A DNA stretch of 64,000 nt from Pseudomonas protegens CHA0 (GCF_000397205.1 NC_021237.1:6331001-6395000), one strand, 5' to 3'. Counted from the first letter of the stretch, positions 24,863 through 35,184 are shown. The notes: generated by a model not told the origin, from the letters alone. Program-made: numbers and translations.

Positions 24863-25289
24863 TGCTGCGTAACTCCTGGTTGAGCACTGTCCGGGCGCCG
24901 GAAACGCCCTCTGACGGAGCTGCTACGCTCAAGCTGCAATCCGCCGAGAAGGGCGCATCATCAGGCTTTTGCCAAGGCCCGCGACGTCTGACACCGACTC
25001 ACTCATGCCCACTAACGCCGCCAGGCGCAACGCAGGGGTTTTGGGCGTTTTTTGCGGCTCAGTTGTAGGAAAAATCGCTCGAAAACACTGTAAGCGACCT
25101 CACCGACACTGGATGCGACCCTCCCTGTACTGGATACGACGCACCCTGTAGGCGACAGATTTTCACTGGTACATGATCAGTCTCGACTCGATTGCAAGGC
25201 ACGGTGGTAGAGCTGTTCCCGACACACCAACCGCCACACTTATAAGCGCGGTCCAAACGCCGCCAAAAAAACATCCAGGAGTCCCCCCT
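24863..25289. other. sdaB-cbcX divergent regulatory region
   Basis: About 430 bases without a gene. It holds four AraC-type half-sites at 25,086-25,156. The rest shows nothing I can name. Confidence 0.55.
25086..25156. promoter_or_regulatory. Candidate GbdR operator, repeated half-sites
   Basis: CACTGTAAGCGAC (25086), CACTGGATGCGAC (25107) and TACTGGATACGAC (25128) are spaced exactly 21 bases; a fourth, CCCTGTAGGCGAC, starts at 25144 (16 bases on). Consensus CACTGnAnGCGAC. Repeats two turns apart upstream of a known GbdR target suggest GbdR sites serving cbcX and perhaps sdaB. Confidence 0.65.
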
Positions 25290-26246
25290 ATGAAAGGTTC
25301 CCCGTCGTTGTTGTTGGCCGCCATGCTGAGTCTGCCGCTTCTGGCACAAGCCGCAGAACCGGCACAATGCAGCACCGTAAACTTCTCCGATGTCGGCTGG
25401 ACCGATATCACCGTGACCACCGCCACCACCAGCGTCGTGCTCAACGCCCTGGGCTACAAGACCAAGACCACCATGATTTCCGTGCCCGTGACCTACAAGT
25501 CCCTGGCCGACGGCAAGAACATGGACGTGTTCCTCGGCAACTGGATGCCGACCATGGAAAACGACATCAAGCCCTACCGCGACGCCGGGACCGTGGCCAC
25601 CCTGCGGGCCAACCTGGAAAACGCCAAATACACCCTGGCGGTGCCCGAGTCGCTGTACGACAAGGGCCTGAAGGACTTCGCCGACATCGTCAAATTCAAG
25701 AAGGAACTGGACGGCAAGATCTACGGCATCGAGCCGGGCAACGACGGCAACCGCACCATCCAGACCATGATCGACAAGAATGCCTTCGGCCTGAAGGACG
25801 CCGGCTTCAAGGTGGTGGAATCCAGCGAGGCAGGCATGCTGTCCCAGGTCGAGCGCGCACAGCGCCGTGACACCGCGGTGGTGTTCCTGGGCTGGGAACC
25901 GCACCCGATGAACACCCGTTTCAAGATGAAGTACCTGACCGGCGGCGACGAGTTCTTCGGCCCCAACTTCGGCCAGGCCACCATCTACACCAACACCCGC
26001 AAGGGCTATGCCGAAGAGTGCAGCAACGTCGGCCAGTTGCTGAAGAACCTGTCGTTCACCCTGAACATGGAAAGCACCCTGATGGGCAACGTGCTGGACG
26101 ACAAGATGAAGCCTGAGGCGGCCGCCAAGGCCTGGTTGAAGCAGAACCCTCAGGTGCTCGATACCTGGCTCGCCGGCGTGACCACCATTGACGGTAAACC
26201 TGGCCTGGAGGCCGTGAAAGCCAAGCTTGCACAAGCTTCAAATTAA
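25290..26246 (+). CDS. cbcX: Choline/betaine/carnitine ABC transporter binding protein CbcX
   Basis: A 318-aa periplasmic binding protein of the ProX/OpuAC type with a signal peptide ending AQA-A near residue 21. Core motifs: [64 protein letters not shown]. It is a paralogue of CaiX in this window (same [13 protein letters not shown] and WxPHPMN blocks). The ATG at 25290 is taken because it starts the signal peptide. It is the first gene of cbcXWV. Confidence 0.93.
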   Translation: MKGSPSLLLAAMLSLPLLAQAAEPAQCSTVNFSDVGWTDITVTTATTSVVLNALGYKTKTTMISVPVTYKSLADGKNMDVFLGNWMPTMENDIKPYRDAGTVATLRANLENAKYTLAVPESLYDKGLKDFADIVKFKKELDGKIYGIEPGNDGNRTIQTMIDKNAFGLKDAGFKVVESSEAGMLSQVERAQRRDTAVVFLGWEPHPMNTRFKMKYLTGGDEFFGPNFGQATIYTNTRKGYAEECSNVGQLLKNLSFTLNMESTLMGNVLDDKMKPEAAAKAWLKQNPQVLDTWLAGVTTIDGKPGLEAVKAKLAQASN

Positions 26247-26316
26247 GTAGTGCGCTTACGCCGGGCGGGCTCGCCCGCCCGGGCTGTTTTTCCCTTGCAT
26301 GCGGACGTTCAATACC

Positions 26317-27162
26317 ATGCTCACTGATCAGAAAATCCCCCTGGGCCAGTACATCGCGGCTTTCGTCGAGTGGTTGACGAAGCACGGCGCCAGCACCTTC
26401 GACGCGATCGCTACCACCCTGGAAACCATGATCCACGGCGTGACGTTCGCGCTGACCTGGTTCAACCCCCTGGCCCTGATCGGCCTGATTGCCCTGCTGG
26501 CGCACCTGATCCAGCGCAAATGGGGCCTGACCGCCTTTGTCGTGCTGTCCTTCCTGTTGATCCTCAACCTGGGGTACTGGCAGGAAACCATGGAAACCCT
26601 GGCCCAGGTGCTGTTCGCCACCCTGGTCTGCGTGCTCATCGGCGTACCGCTGGGCATAGTCGCGGCGCACAAGCCGCTGTTCTACACCATGATGCGGCCG
26701 GTGCTGGACCTGATGCAGACCGTGCCCACCTTCGTCTACCTGATCCCGACCCTGACCCTGTTCGGCCTGGGGGTGGTACCCGGCTTGATTTCCACGGTGG
26801 TGTTCGCCATCGCCGCGCCGATCCGCCTGACCTACCTGGGCATTCGCGATGTTCCACAAGAGTTGATGGACGCCGGCAAGGCCTTTGGCTGCTCGCGCCG
26901 TCAGTTGTTGTCGCGCATTGAACTGCCCCACGCCATGCCGAGCATCGCCGCCGGCATTACCCAATGCATCATGCTGTCGCTGTCGATGGTGGTGATCGCC
27001 GCCCTGGTGGGCGCCGATGGCCTGGGCAAGCCGGTGGTCAACGCCCTCAATACCGCGGATATCGCCCTGGGCTTCGAAGCCGGCCTGGCCATTGTGCTGC
27101 TGGCGATCATGCTCGACCGCATCTGCAAGCAACCTGAAGCCAAAGTAGGAGGTGACGCATGA
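26317..27162 (+). CDS. cbcW: Choline/betaine/carnitine ABC transporter permease CbcW
   Basis: A 281-aa inner-membrane permease of the ProW family with about six helices. The EAA loop that contacts the ATPase is VPQELMDAGKAFGCSRRQLLSRIELPHAMPSI (residues about 183-213). Its stop overlaps the cbcV start (ATGA at 27159-27162). An ATG 18 bases upstream is also possible. It serves CbcX (choline/betaine) and, by analogy with P. aeruginosa, CaiX and BetX. Confidence 0.93.
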   Translation: MLTDQKIPLGQYIAAFVEWLTKHGASTFDAIATTLETMIHGVTFALTWFNPLALIGLIALLAHLIQRKWGLTAFVVLSFLLILNLGYWQETMETLAQVLFATLVCVLIGVPLGIVAAHKPLFYTMMRPVLDLMQTVPTFVYLIPTLTLFGLGVVPGLISTVVFAIAAPIRLTYLGIRDVPQELMDAGKAFGCSRRQLLSRIELPHAMPSIAAGITQCIMLSLSMVVIAALVGADGLGKPVVNALNTADIALGFEAGLAIVLLAIMLDRICKQPEAKVGGDA

Positions 27163-28337
27163 GCATTATCCGCTTCGACAAGGTCGACGTGATTTTCTCC
27201 AAGGACCCGCGCGAGCCCCTCAAGCTGCTGGACCAGGGCATGACCCGCAACGAGATCCTGAAGAAGACCGGGCAGATCGTCGGCGTCGAGAATGCCAGCC
27301 TGGACATCGAGAAAGGCGAGATCTGCGTGCTGATGGGCCTCTCCGGTTCCGGCAAGTCGAGCCTGCTGCGCTGCATCAACGGCCTGAACACCGTGAGCCG
27401 CGGCAAGCTGTTCGTCGAGCATGAAGGCAAGCAGATCGACATCGCCTCCTGCAGCCCCGCCGAGCTGAAGATGATGCGCACCAAGCGCATCGCCATGGTG
27501 TTCCAGAAGTTCGCCCTGATGCCCTGGCTGACCGTGCGCGAAAACATCAGCTTCGGCCTGGAAATGCAGGGCCGCCCGGAAAAGGAACGGCGCAAGCTGG
27601 TGGACGAGAAGCTTGAGCTGGTGGGCCTGACCCAGTGGCGCAACAAGAAGCCCGACGAACTCTCCGGAGGCATGCAGCAGCGCGTGGGCCTGGCCCGTGC
27701 CCTGGCCATGGACGCCGATATCCTGCTGATGGACGAACCCTTCTCGGCCCTCGACCCGCTGATCCGCCAGGGCCTGCAGGACGAACTGCTGGAGCTGCAA
27801 CGCAAGCTGAGCAAGACCATCGTCTTCGTCAGCCACGACCTGGATGAGGCCCTGAAGCTGGGCAGCCGCATCGCCATCATGAAAGACGGACGGATCATCC
27901 AGTACAGCAACCCGGAAGAGATCGTGCTCAACCCGGCGGACGACTATGTACGGACTTTCGTTGCCCACACCAACCCACTGAACGTGCTGTGCGGGCGCAG
28001 CCTGATGCGCAGCCTGGACAACTGCAAGCGGGTCAACGGCTCGGTATGCCTGGACCCGGGTGGCGATTCCTGGCTCGACCTGGCCGAAGGCAACACCATC
28101 AAGGGCGCACGCCGCAACGGCTCGCAGCTGGACCTGCAGAACTGGGTTCCGGGGCAAGCCGTGGAAGAACTGGGCCGACGCCCGACCCTGGTGGACTCCA
28201 GCATCGGCATGCGCGATGCCCTGCAGATCCGCTACCAGACCGGCAACAAACTGGTGCTCCACGACAACCAGAAAGTGGTGGGTATCCTTGGCGACAGCGA
28301 GCTCTACCACGCGCTGCTCGGCAAGAACCTGGGTTAA
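27159..28337 (+). CDS. cbcV: Choline/betaine/carnitine ABC transporter ATP-binding protein CbcV
   Basis: A 392-aa ProV-type ATPase. Walker A is GLSGSGKSSLLRCI near residue 57, Q-loop VFQKFALMPW, signature LSGGMQQRVGLARAL, Walker B ILLMDEPFSALD and the switch His in FVSHDLDEAL. A C-terminal extension of about 120 residues carries a CBS-like regulatory part (VDSSIGMRDALQIRYQTGNKLVLHD). It energises uptake through CbcW. A terminator hairpin follows. Confidence 0.94.
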   Translation: MSIIRFDKVDVIFSKDPREPLKLLDQGMTRNEILKKTGQIVGVENASLDIEKGEICVLMGLSGSGKSSLLRCINGLNTVSRGKLFVEHEGKQIDIASCSPAELKMMRTKRIAMVFQKFALMPWLTVRENISFGLEMQGRPEKERRKLVDEKLELVGLTQWRNKKPDELSGGMQQRVGLARALAMDADILLMDEPFSALDPLIRQGLQDELLELQRKLSKTIVFVSHDLDEALKLGSRIAIMKDGRIIQYSNPEEIVLNPADDYVRTFVAHTNPLNVLCGRSLMRSLDNCKRVNGSVCLDPGGDSWLDLAEGNTIKGARRNGSQLDLQNWVPGQAVEELGRRPTLVDSSIGMRDALQIRYQTGNKLVLHDNQKVVGILGDSELYHALLGKNLG

Positions 28338-28350
28338 GCAGCAGACACAA

Positions 28351-28380
28351 AAACGCCGCGAGCAATCGCGGCGTTTTGCT
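28351..28380 (+). terminator. Rho-independent terminator after cbcV
   Basis: AACGCCGCG and CGCGGCGTT pair around AGCAAT, followed by T-rich sequence (TTTGCTTT). Confidence 0.85.
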
Positions 28381-28399
28381 TTAACCACCCACCCCCTTC

Positions 28400-28484
28400 T
28401 GTAGGAGCTGGCTTGCCAACGAACAGGCCCTGAAGCCTTGCAGCGCCCTTGAGGACGTCTTCGCCGGCAAGCCGGCTCCTACAA
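28400..28484. repeat. REP pair, family 1
   Basis: Inverted REP pair (GTAGGAGCTGGCTTGCC and GCCGGCAAGCCGGCTCCTAC) between the convergent cbcV and betT genes. Confidence 0.85.
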
Positions 28485-28502
28485 GGATGGGGCCGTTTTC
28501 AC

Positions 28503-30512
28503 TCAGCTATAGACACGGCCAAGGAGCTGCCGATGGCTTTCGAACTGATCGAGCACATCCCGGGTGATCTGCTCCTGGGTGAAGCCCATCAAGTCGTATT
28601 CCTGGCTGCCGTTGTGCAGATACACCTCGGCGCGGTAGAAACGGCTGCGCACTTCGCTGTCGGCCCCTTCCGGCTGGGTCGATTCGCTAGGCGTCGCCAG
28701 GTAGCCGTCCAGGCTCACTTCATAGACGAAGGGATTGCCTTCATCCATTTCCACGCGCAGGCCCAGCAGGTTCTTCGACTTGCCCAGGTTGGTCTGCACT
28801 TCCAGGCTCAAGTTGCGCAGTTGCGCCGCCGCTTCCTGCAAGGCCGGGCTGACGTGCTTGTCCATGTAGCGCTGCACCACCGACTGGGTCGGCTGCAGGT
28901 CCAGCTGGCTCAGGCGCTCGCTGAAGCCACGACGACCACGCTCGGCCAGTTGCGCCTGCTCCTGCTCGATCTGCACGTCCTGGCGCATGGCCTTGTGCAA
29001 GCCGAACATGAAGCAGATCAGCACCACCGAGAACGGCAGGCCGGCCAGCACCACCATGGTCTGCATGGCTTCGAAGTTGCCGGCGAACAGCAGGCCGATG
29101 GTCACCAGGGTGATCACCACCGACCAGAAGATCCGCAGCCAGTGCGGGGCGTCTTCGTCGACGTTGCCGCCCTTGCACGAAAGGTTGGCCATCATCACCG
29201 CCCCGGAGTCGGCGGGGGTCAGGAACAGCACGAAGCCGACGAAGATCGACACACCGATGACAATCTTCGAGGCCGGGTAGTGCTCGAGCAGTTGGTAGAT
29301 CGCCATGGACGGCTGTTCCAACGCCGTCTTGCCCAACTCCACGGCTCCCTGATTGACCACCAGATCCAGAGCCGAGTTACCGAAGATCGACAGCCAGGCC
29401 AGGGTGAAGCCCAGGGGAATCAGCAATACGCCGGCCACCAGTTCACGCACGGTGCGACCACGGGAAATACGCGCGATGAACATGCCTACAAATGGCGCCC
29501 AGGAAATCCACCAGGCCCAGTAGAACAGGGTCCACAGGCCCAGCCAGCGATCGGACTTGGCGCTGTCGCCCTCATACACATAGAGGTCGAAGGTCTTGAG
29601 CACTACACCGTTCAGGTAGTCGCCGATGTTCTGCACGAAGCCGTTGAGCAGGTGCAGGGTCGGGCCAAACAGCAGGACGAAGATCAACAGGCCGCTGAAC
29701 AGCACGATGTTCAGGTTGGACAGGCGGCGGATGCCGTTTTCCACACCGGACACCGCAGCGATGGTGGCCACCGTGCTCATGACGATGATCACGATCAGCA
29801 GGTTGGTGTTGCTGTGCTCCATGCCGAACAGGTTTTCCAGGCCAGAAGACACCTGCATCGAACCAATCCCGAGGTTGGTCACCAGGCCCAGCAGGGTCAC
29901 GAACATGCCGAAACCGTCCACCGCATGGCCGGCCGCACCCTTGACCCAGCGCTCGCCCACCAGCGGGTACAACGCCGAACGCAGTGCCAGTGGCTGGTTA
30001 TGCCGATAGGCGAAGTACGCCACCGCCAGGCCCACCAGGGCATAGATGGCCCAGCCGTGCAGGCCCCAGTGCAGGAACGTCAGCTGCAGCGCCTGGCGTG
30101 CGGCCAGGTTGCTGCCCGGTACGCCTTCCGGCGGGTTGAAGTAGTGGTCCAGGGGCTCGGAAGCACCGAAGTACAGCAGCGAGATGCCGATGCCGGAGGA
30201 AAACAGCATCCCCGCCCAGGCGCCGTAGCTGAAGTCCGGGGTGTCCTGCTTGGTCCCCAGCTTGAGCTTGCCGTAGGAGGAGAACGCCAGGCCCACCACG
30301 AACACCAGGTAAGCGGCGATCACCACCATGTAGTACCAGCCGAAGCTGCGGGACAACCAGGCCTGGGCAATGCCCAGCAGTCGGCCGGCCTCTTGCGGGG
30401 CGATGATCAGAATGGCGGTCAACAACAGGATCAGCGCGGTGGAGGTGTAGAACACCCAACCGTTGACCCGCACCTTCTCCGGTGGGGTCTTTATAAGAGA
30501 GGCAGAACTCAT
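28503..30512 (-). CDS. betT: Choline BCCT transporter BetT
   Basis: A 669-aa secondary transporter of the betaine/choline/carnitine family with twelve predicted helices in residues 17-510. The family signature is the Trp-rich helix around FYWAWWISWAPFVGMFIARISRGRT; earlier EPLDHYFNPP is also typical. The C-terminal 160 residues form a soluble tail (LAERGRRGFSERLSQLDLQ onward), the long form that confers osmotic regulation in BetT. The start at 30512 is preferred over an upstream ATG. It faces betIBA divergently and supplies their choline; corresponds to PA5375. Confidence 0.93.
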   Translation of the reverse strand: MSSASLIKTPPEKVRVNGWVFYTSTALILLLTAILIIAPQEAGRLLGIAQAWLSRSFGWYYMVVIAAYLVFVVGLAFSSYGKLKLGTKQDTPDFSYGAWAGMLFSSGIGISLLYFGASEPLDHYFNPPEGVPGSNLAARQALQLTFLHWGLHGWAIYALVGLAVAYFAYRHNQPLALRSALYPLVGERWVKGAAGHAVDGFGMFVTLLGLVTNLGIGSMQVSSGLENLFGMEHSNTNLLIVIIVMSTVATIAAVSGVENGIRRLSNLNIVLFSGLLIFVLLFGPTLHLLNGFVQNIGDYLNGVVLKTFDLYVYEGDSAKSDRWLGLWTLFYWAWWISWAPFVGMFIARISRGRTVRELVAGVLLIPLGFTLAWLSIFGNSALDLVVNQGAVELGKTALEQPSMAIYQLLEHYPASKIVIGVSIFVGFVLFLTPADSGAVMMANLSCKGGNVDEDAPHWLRIFWSVVITLVTIGLLFAGNFEAMQTMVVLAGLPFSVVLICFMFGLHKAMRQDVQIEQEQAQLAERGRRGFSERLSQLDLQPTQSVVQRYMDKHVSPALQEAAAQLRNLSLEVQTNLGKSKNLLGLRVEMDEGNPFVYEVSLDGYLATPSESTQPEGADSEVRSRFYRAEVYLHNGSQEYDLMGFTQEQITRDVLDQFESHRQLLGRVYS

Positions 30513-30941
30513 TGCGCAGATGCTCCGGGCAGTGCGAGAGAAGGACACAAGGCAACACGGCACCCGACCAATCGGTTAGTTGGCAGCCGATCATCGGGTG
30601 TTATAAAGACACCCCGAAAACACCCGAAACCGCAAAAGCCGCGTTGCGCAACCGCATCCGGGGCCGGTGACGAACCTGCAGTTCGTCGCCTGGAACCCGG
30701 AGCGTCCTGCCCCTTCAACACGTGTGCTCTCTTGCCGGTCCACGCTATGCCGCGTGTAAGTTTCGGGCATTTTCGGAGGTCGTTTTTCCGCCATCTGCGA
30801 GCAGGAGAAACTCCCCAGGCAGCGACGATTTGTCGCAGATCTTATTCTTTGTTGATTGAACGTTCAATCAAAACAAAATAGACTGGCCCACAAGTCGACG
30901 GGCGTCATACGCCAATCGACAGGCCTAAGGAGAGGTATCAG
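30513..30941. other. betT-betI divergent regulatory region
   Basis: About 430 bases without a gene, holding the BetI operator at 30,852-30,871 and presumably the promoters of both units. A short CCGACCAATCGG palindrome near 30,567 is the only other symmetry noticed. Confidence 0.55.
30852..30871. promoter_or_regulatory. BetI operator
   Basis: TTGATTGAACGTTCAATCAA is a perfect 20-base palindrome 71 bases before the betI start. Its arms match the TTGATTGAACGTTCAAT-type sites bound by BetI; choline releases the repressor. Confidence 0.85.
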
Positions 30942-31535
30942 ATGCCCAAGGTCGGTATGCAACCCATACGCCGCCAGCAATTGATCGAAGCCACGCTGCA
31001 AGCGGTCGATCAGGTCGGAATGGGGGACGCCAGCATTGCGCTGATCGCCCGTTTGGCCGGTGTCTCGAACGGCATCATCAGTCACTACTTTCGGGACAAG
31101 AACGGCCTGATCGCAGCGACGATGGGTTACATCATGAGCATGCTCAACGAAGGCGTCAGAGCACGCCGCCAGGCCCTGACGGACGACAGCCCGCGCGCTC
31201 ATCTGAAAGTGATCATCGAGGGCAACTTCGATGCCAGCCAGGTGAACGGCCCGGCAATGAAAACCTGGTTGGCCTTCTGGGCTTCCAGCATGCACCAGCC
31301 CGATTTGCACAGGTTGCAGCGGATCAACGACCACCGCTTGTATTCCAACCTGTGTTGCCAGTTCCGCCGTGCCCTGCCGCTCTACCATGCGCGCAAGGCA
31401 GCCCGCGGCCTGGCGGCCTTGATCGACGGTTTGTGGCTGCGTGGTGCCTTGTCGGGTGATGCATTCGACACCGACCAGGCGATACGGATCGCTTACGAAT
31501 ACATGGATCTACAACTGGCTAAGCAGGAGCGCTAG
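30942..31535 (+). CDS. betI: Choline-responsive repressor BetI
   Basis: A 197-aa TetR-family repressor. The helix-turn-helix covers about residues 20-55 ([35 protein letters not shown]). BetI represses betIBA and is released by choline. It heads the betIBA operon behind AAGGAGAGG, and its own operator lies upstream. Corresponds to PA5374. Confidence 0.95.
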   Translation: MPKVGMQPIRRQQLIEATLQAVDQVGMGDASIALIARLAGVSNGIISHYFRDKNGLIAATMGYIMSMLNEGVRARRQALTDDSPRAHLKVIIEGNFDASQVNGPAMKTWLAFWASSMHQPDLHRLQRINDHRLYSNLCCQFRRALPLYHARKAARGLAALIDGLWLRGALSGDAFDTDQAIRIAYEYMDLQLAKQER

Positions 31536-31643
31536 AGCACAAAAGAGACGCTCGGCCCCTGAACCGCCACTGATCAGCGCGCCCCGAACTTAGGGGCATG
31601 CCCGGTGGTCAAGCCCACTACTTAATGCACTTGCGAGGACACT

Positions 31644-33116
31644 ATGGCCCGTTTCGAACTGCAAAAACTCTACATCGACGGCGGCTACACCGATGCCGGC
31701 AGCGACGCCACTTTCGATGCCATCAACCCGGCCAACGGTGAAGTTCTCGCACAAGTGCAGCGTGCGACCAAGGAAGACGTTGAACGCGCCGTGGTCAGCG
31801 CCGAGAAAGGCCAGAAGATCTGGGCCGCCATGACCGCCATGGAGCGTTCGCGCATCCTGCGCCGCGCCGTGGAAATCCTCCGCGAGCGCAACGACGAACT
31901 GGCCGCCCTGGAAACCCTGGACACCGGTAAGGCGTTCTCCGAAACCAAGTACGTGGACATCGTCACCGGCGCCGACGTGCTGGAATACTACGCAGGCCTG
32001 GTACCGGCCATCGAAGGCGAGCAGATCCCGCTGCGCACCACTTCCTTCGTCTACACCCGTCGCGAGCCCCTGGGCGTAGTGGCCGGTATCGGCGCGTGGA
32101 ACTACCCGATCCAGATCGCCCTGTGGAAATCCGCACCGGCCCTGGCGGCCGGTAACGCGATGATCTTCAAGCCGAGCGAAGTGACCTCGCTGACCACCCT
32201 GAAACTAGCCGAGATCTACACCGAAGCCGGCCTGCCGGATGGCGTGTTCAACGTCCTGACCGGCAGCGGCCGCGAAGTCGGCACCTGGCTGACCGAGCAC
32301 CCGCGCATCGAGAAGGTCTCCTTCACCGGCGGCACCGACACTGGCAAGAAGGTCATGGCCAGCGCTTCCAGCTCCTCGCTGAAAGACGTGACCATGGAAC
32401 TGGGCGGCAAGTCGCCACTGATCATCTTCGACGACGCCGACCTGGATCGCGCCGCCGACACCGCCATGATGGCCAACTTCTACAGCTCCGGTCAGGTCTG
32501 CACCAACGGCACTCGCGTGTTCGTGCCGAGCCACCTGAAAGCCGCTTTCGAAGCCAAGATCGCCGAGCGCGTTGCACGCATCCGCATCGGCAACCCGGAA
32601 GACGAAAACACCAACTTCGGCCCGCTGGTCAGCTTCCCGCACATGGAAAGCGTGCTGGGCTACATCGCCAAGGGTAAAGAAGAAGGTGCCCGTGTACTGT
32701 GCGGCGGCGAGCGCCTGACCGACGGCGAATTCGCCAAGGGAGCCTTCGTTGCACCGACCGTGTTCACCGACTGCACCGACGACATGACCATCGTCCGTGA
32801 AGAAATCTTCGGCCCAGTGATGGCGATCCTGACTTACGAAACCGAAGAAGAAGTGATCCGCCGCGCCAACGACACCGACTTCGGCCTGGCTGCCGGCCTG
32901 GTCACCAAGGATCTGAACCGCGCTCACCGCGTGATTCATCAGCTCGAAGCCGGTATCTGCTGGATCAACGCCTGGGGCGAGTCCGACGCCAAGATGCCGG
33001 TTGGCGGCTACAAGCAGTCGGGCGTGGGCCGTGAGAACGGCATCAGCTCGCTGAACAACTTCACCCGCATCAAGTCGGTGCAGGTCGAGCTGGGCGACTA
33101 CGCCTCGGTGTTCTAA
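31644..33116 (+). CDS. betB: Betaine aldehyde dehydrogenase
   Basis: A 490-aa NAD(P)-dependent aldehyde dehydrogenase making glycine betaine from betaine aldehyde. The cofactor fold shows [11 protein letters not shown], the catalytic Glu lies in [11 protein letters not shown] near residue 252, and the catalytic Cys in [13 protein letters not shown] near residue 286. Length equals that of the P. aeruginosa enzyme. It is 108 bases after betI and part of betIBA. Confidence 0.96.
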   Translation: MARFELQKLYIDGGYTDAGSDATFDAINPANGEVLAQVQRATKEDVERAVVSAEKGQKIWAAMTAMERSRILRRAVEILRERNDELAALETLDTGKAFSETKYVDIVTGADVLEYYAGLVPAIEGEQIPLRTTSFVYTRREPLGVVAGIGAWNYPIQIALWKSAPALAAGNAMIFKPSEVTSLTTLKLAEIYTEAGLPDGVFNVLTGSGREVGTWLTEHPRIEKVSFTGGTDTGKKVMASASSSSLKDVTMELGGKSPLIIFDDADLDRAADTAMMANFYSSGQVCTNGTRVFVPSHLKAAFEAKIAERVARIRIGNPEDENTNFGPLVSFPHMESVLGYIAKGKEEGARVLCGGERLTDGEFAKGAFVAPTVFTDCTDDMTIVREEIFGPVMAILTYETEEEVIRRANDTDFGLAAGLVTKDLNRAHRVIHQLEAGICWINAWGESDAKMPVGGYKQSGVGRENGISSLNNFTRIKSVQVELGDYASVF

Positions 33117-33251
33117 GCAGCTGTCAGCTACAAGCGGCAGGCCCAGGCAACAGCCTGGCTTGCCGCCTGCTCCCCATTCAATGCCAAGCCCGCTTCGCTG
33201 CCTTCCCTGCAGCTTGAAGCTTGAGGCTTGCAGCTCTCCACGGAGGCTCCA
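33117..33251. repeat. betB-betA spacer with TTGxxGC heptads
   Basis: Three heptads TTGAAGC, TTGAGGC and TTGCAGC stand in tandem at 33,214-33,234. Inverted segments (AGCTACAAGCGGCA near 33,126 and TTGCCGCCTG near 33,158) precede them. This kind of AGCTTGAAGC repeat is common between Pseudomonas genes. Confidence 0.5.
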
Positions 33252-34955
33252 ATGGCCCAAGAATTCGATTACATCATCATCGGTGCCGGCTCTGCCGGTA
33301 ACACCCTGGCGACCCGTCTGACTGAAGACGAAGGCGTCACCGTCCTGCTGCTGGAAGCCGGCGGCCCGGACTACCGTTTCGACTTCCGCACCCAGATGCC
33401 GGCGGCACTGGCGTTCCCCCTGCAAGGCCGGCGCTACAACTGGGCCTACGAGACCGATCCTGAGCCACACATGGACGGTCGTCGCATGGAATGCGGTCGC
33501 GGCAAGGGCCTGGGCGGCTCGTCGCTGATCAACGGCATGTGCTACATCCGCGGCAACGCCATGGACTACGACGGCTGGGCCAAGCTGCCGGGCCTGGAAG
33601 ACTGGACCTACCTGGATTGCCTGCCGTATTTCCGCAAGGCGGAAACCCGTGACATCGGCCCCAACGACTACCACGGCGGCGAAGGCCCGGTCAGCGTGAC
33701 CACGCCCAAGGCCGGCAACAACCCGTTGTTCCACGCCATGGTCGAAGCCGGCGTGCAGGCCGGTTACCCGCGTACCGAAGACCTGAACGGCTACCAGCAG
33801 GAAGGCTTCGGCCCGATGGACCGCACCGTGACCCCCAAAGGTCGTCGCGCCAGCACCGCCCGCGGTTACCTGGACACCGCGAAAAAGCGTTCGACCCTGA
33901 CCATCGTCACCCACGCCCTGACCGACAAGATCCTCTTCGAAGGCAAGCGCGCCGTGGGCGTGAGCTACCTGCAAGGCAGCACTGAAGAGCGCGTGGAGGC
34001 CCGTGCGCGCAAGGAAGTCATCGTCAGCTCCGGCGCCATCGCCTCGCCGCAATTGCTGCAACGTTCCGGCGTAGGCCCCCGCGCCCTCCTGGAAAGCCTG
34101 GACATCCCGGTGGTTCACGACCTGCCGGGCGTGGGCGAGAACCTTCAGGACCACCTGGAACTGTACCTGCAGTACGCCTGCACCCAGCCGGTGTCGCTGT
34201 ATCCATCGCTGCTGTGGTGGAACCAGCCGGCCATCGGTGCCGAGTGGCTATTCAACGGCACCGGCATCGGCGCCAGCAACCAGTTCGAAGCCGGCGGCTT
34301 CATCCGTACCCGCGAAGAGTTCGAATGGCCGAACATCCAGTACCACTTCCTGCCGGTAGCGATTAACTACAACGGCAGCAATGGTGTGAAAGAGCACGGC
34401 TTCCAGGCGCACATGGGCTCCATGCGCTCGCCGAGCCGTGGCCGCGTGCAGCTCAAGTCCAAGGACCCGCGCCAACACCCGAGCATCCTCTTCAACTACA
34501 TGGCCACCGAGCAGGACTGGCAGGAATTCCGCGACGGCATCCGCCTGACCCGTGAAATCATGCAGCAGCCGGCCCTGGATCCTTTCCGCGGCCGCGAGAT
34601 CAGCCCGGGCATCGAGGTGCAGACCGACGAGCAACTGGACAAGTTCGTCCGCGAGCACGCCGAGACCGCCTTCCACCCATCCTGCTCGTGCAAGATGGGC
34701 ACCGACGACATGGCTGTAGTGGATGGCCAGGGTCGCGTGCATGGCATGCAAGGCCTGCGCGTGGTGGATGCCTCGATCATGCCGATCATCACCACCGGCA
34801 ACCTCAACGCGCCGACGATCATGATGGCCGAGAAAATCGCCGACAAGATCCGTGGCCGCCAGCCACTGCCACGCAGCACCGCGGCCTACTACGTAGCCGG
34901 TGAAGCCCCGGTACGTGGCAAGCCGATGCGCGATGTGACTCCCGCCGCGCAGTAA
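33252..34955 (+). CDS. betA: Choline dehydrogenase
   Basis: A 567-aa GMC-family FAD oxidoreductase that oxidises choline to betaine aldehyde, associated with the inner face of the membrane. The FAD-binding motif is [17 protein letters not shown] near residue 8; GMC signatures are [15 protein letters not shown] near 83 and [15 protein letters not shown] near 265; the active-site His is in [10 protein letters not shown] near 475. The ATG at 33252 follows GGAGG; an in-frame ATG 24 bases upstream is less likely. It ends betIBA and is followed by a strong terminator. Confidence 0.96.
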   Translation: MAQEFDYIIIGAGSAGNTLATRLTEDEGVTVLLLEAGGPDYRFDFRTQMPAALAFPLQGRRYNWAYETDPEPHMDGRRMECGRGKGLGGSSLINGMCYIRGNAMDYDGWAKLPGLEDWTYLDCLPYFRKAETRDIGPNDYHGGEGPVSVTTPKAGNNPLFHAMVEAGVQAGYPRTEDLNGYQQEGFGPMDRTVTPKGRRASTARGYLDTAKKRSTLTIVTHALTDKILFEGKRAVGVSYLQGSTEERVEARARKEVIVSSGAIASPQLLQRSGVGPRALLESLDIPVVHDLPGVGENLQDHLELYLQYACTQPVSLYPSLLWWNQPAIGAEWLFNGTGIGASNQFEAGGFIRTREEFEWPNIQYHFLPVAINYNGSNGVKEHGFQAHMGSMRSPSRGRVQLKSKDPRQHPSILFNYMATEQDWQEFRDGIRLTREIMQQPALDPFRGREISPGIEVQTDEQLDKFVREHAETAFHPSCSCKMGTDDMAVVDGQGRVHGMQGLRVVDASIMPIITTGNLNAPTIMMAEKIADKIRGRQPLPRSTAAYYVAGEAPVRGKPMRDVTPAAQ

Positions 34956-34962
34956 GCCTGAC

Positions 34963-34995
34963 GGGCGCCGACCGCAAGGGTCGGCGCCCTTTTTC
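34963..34995 (+). terminator. Rho-independent terminator after betA
   Basis: GGGCGCCGACC and GGTCGGCGCCC form an 11-bp stem with a GCAAG loop, followed by TTTTT. Confidence 0.92.
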
Positions 34996-35028
34996 TCTTC
35001 CCTTCATTCCCTCAGAACTACTTCCTTG

Positions 35029-35056
35029 ATCGCAGCCTTCGGCAGCGGCTACAGTT
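35029..35056 (-). repeat. Lone half REP, family 2
   Basis: GATCGCAGCCTTCGGCAGCG matches one arm of the GTAGCCGCTGCCG family, without a partner. Confidence 0.55.
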
Positions 35057-35184
35057 CTGCAACTTGCACATCCCCTTTCGCCCCCGCGCCCATCAGCACC
35101 TATACCTGTAGGAACCGCCGGGCGGTGTTCCGTTTGCTGGCGAAACGCGTCGACCCGCTATCGCGCCTCACAAGGAGGTCCTCC

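Noticed and set aside
24863..24960. The sdaB leader as a glycine riboswitch
   Set aside because: I could not find the paired glycine aptamer core sequences; only short GC-rich complementarity is seen.
28449..30881. An 810-codon plus-strand open frame antisense to betT
   Set aside because: Shadow of the BCCT transporter gene; composition is low-complexity (His/Gln/Gly) and betT is unmistakable on the other strand.
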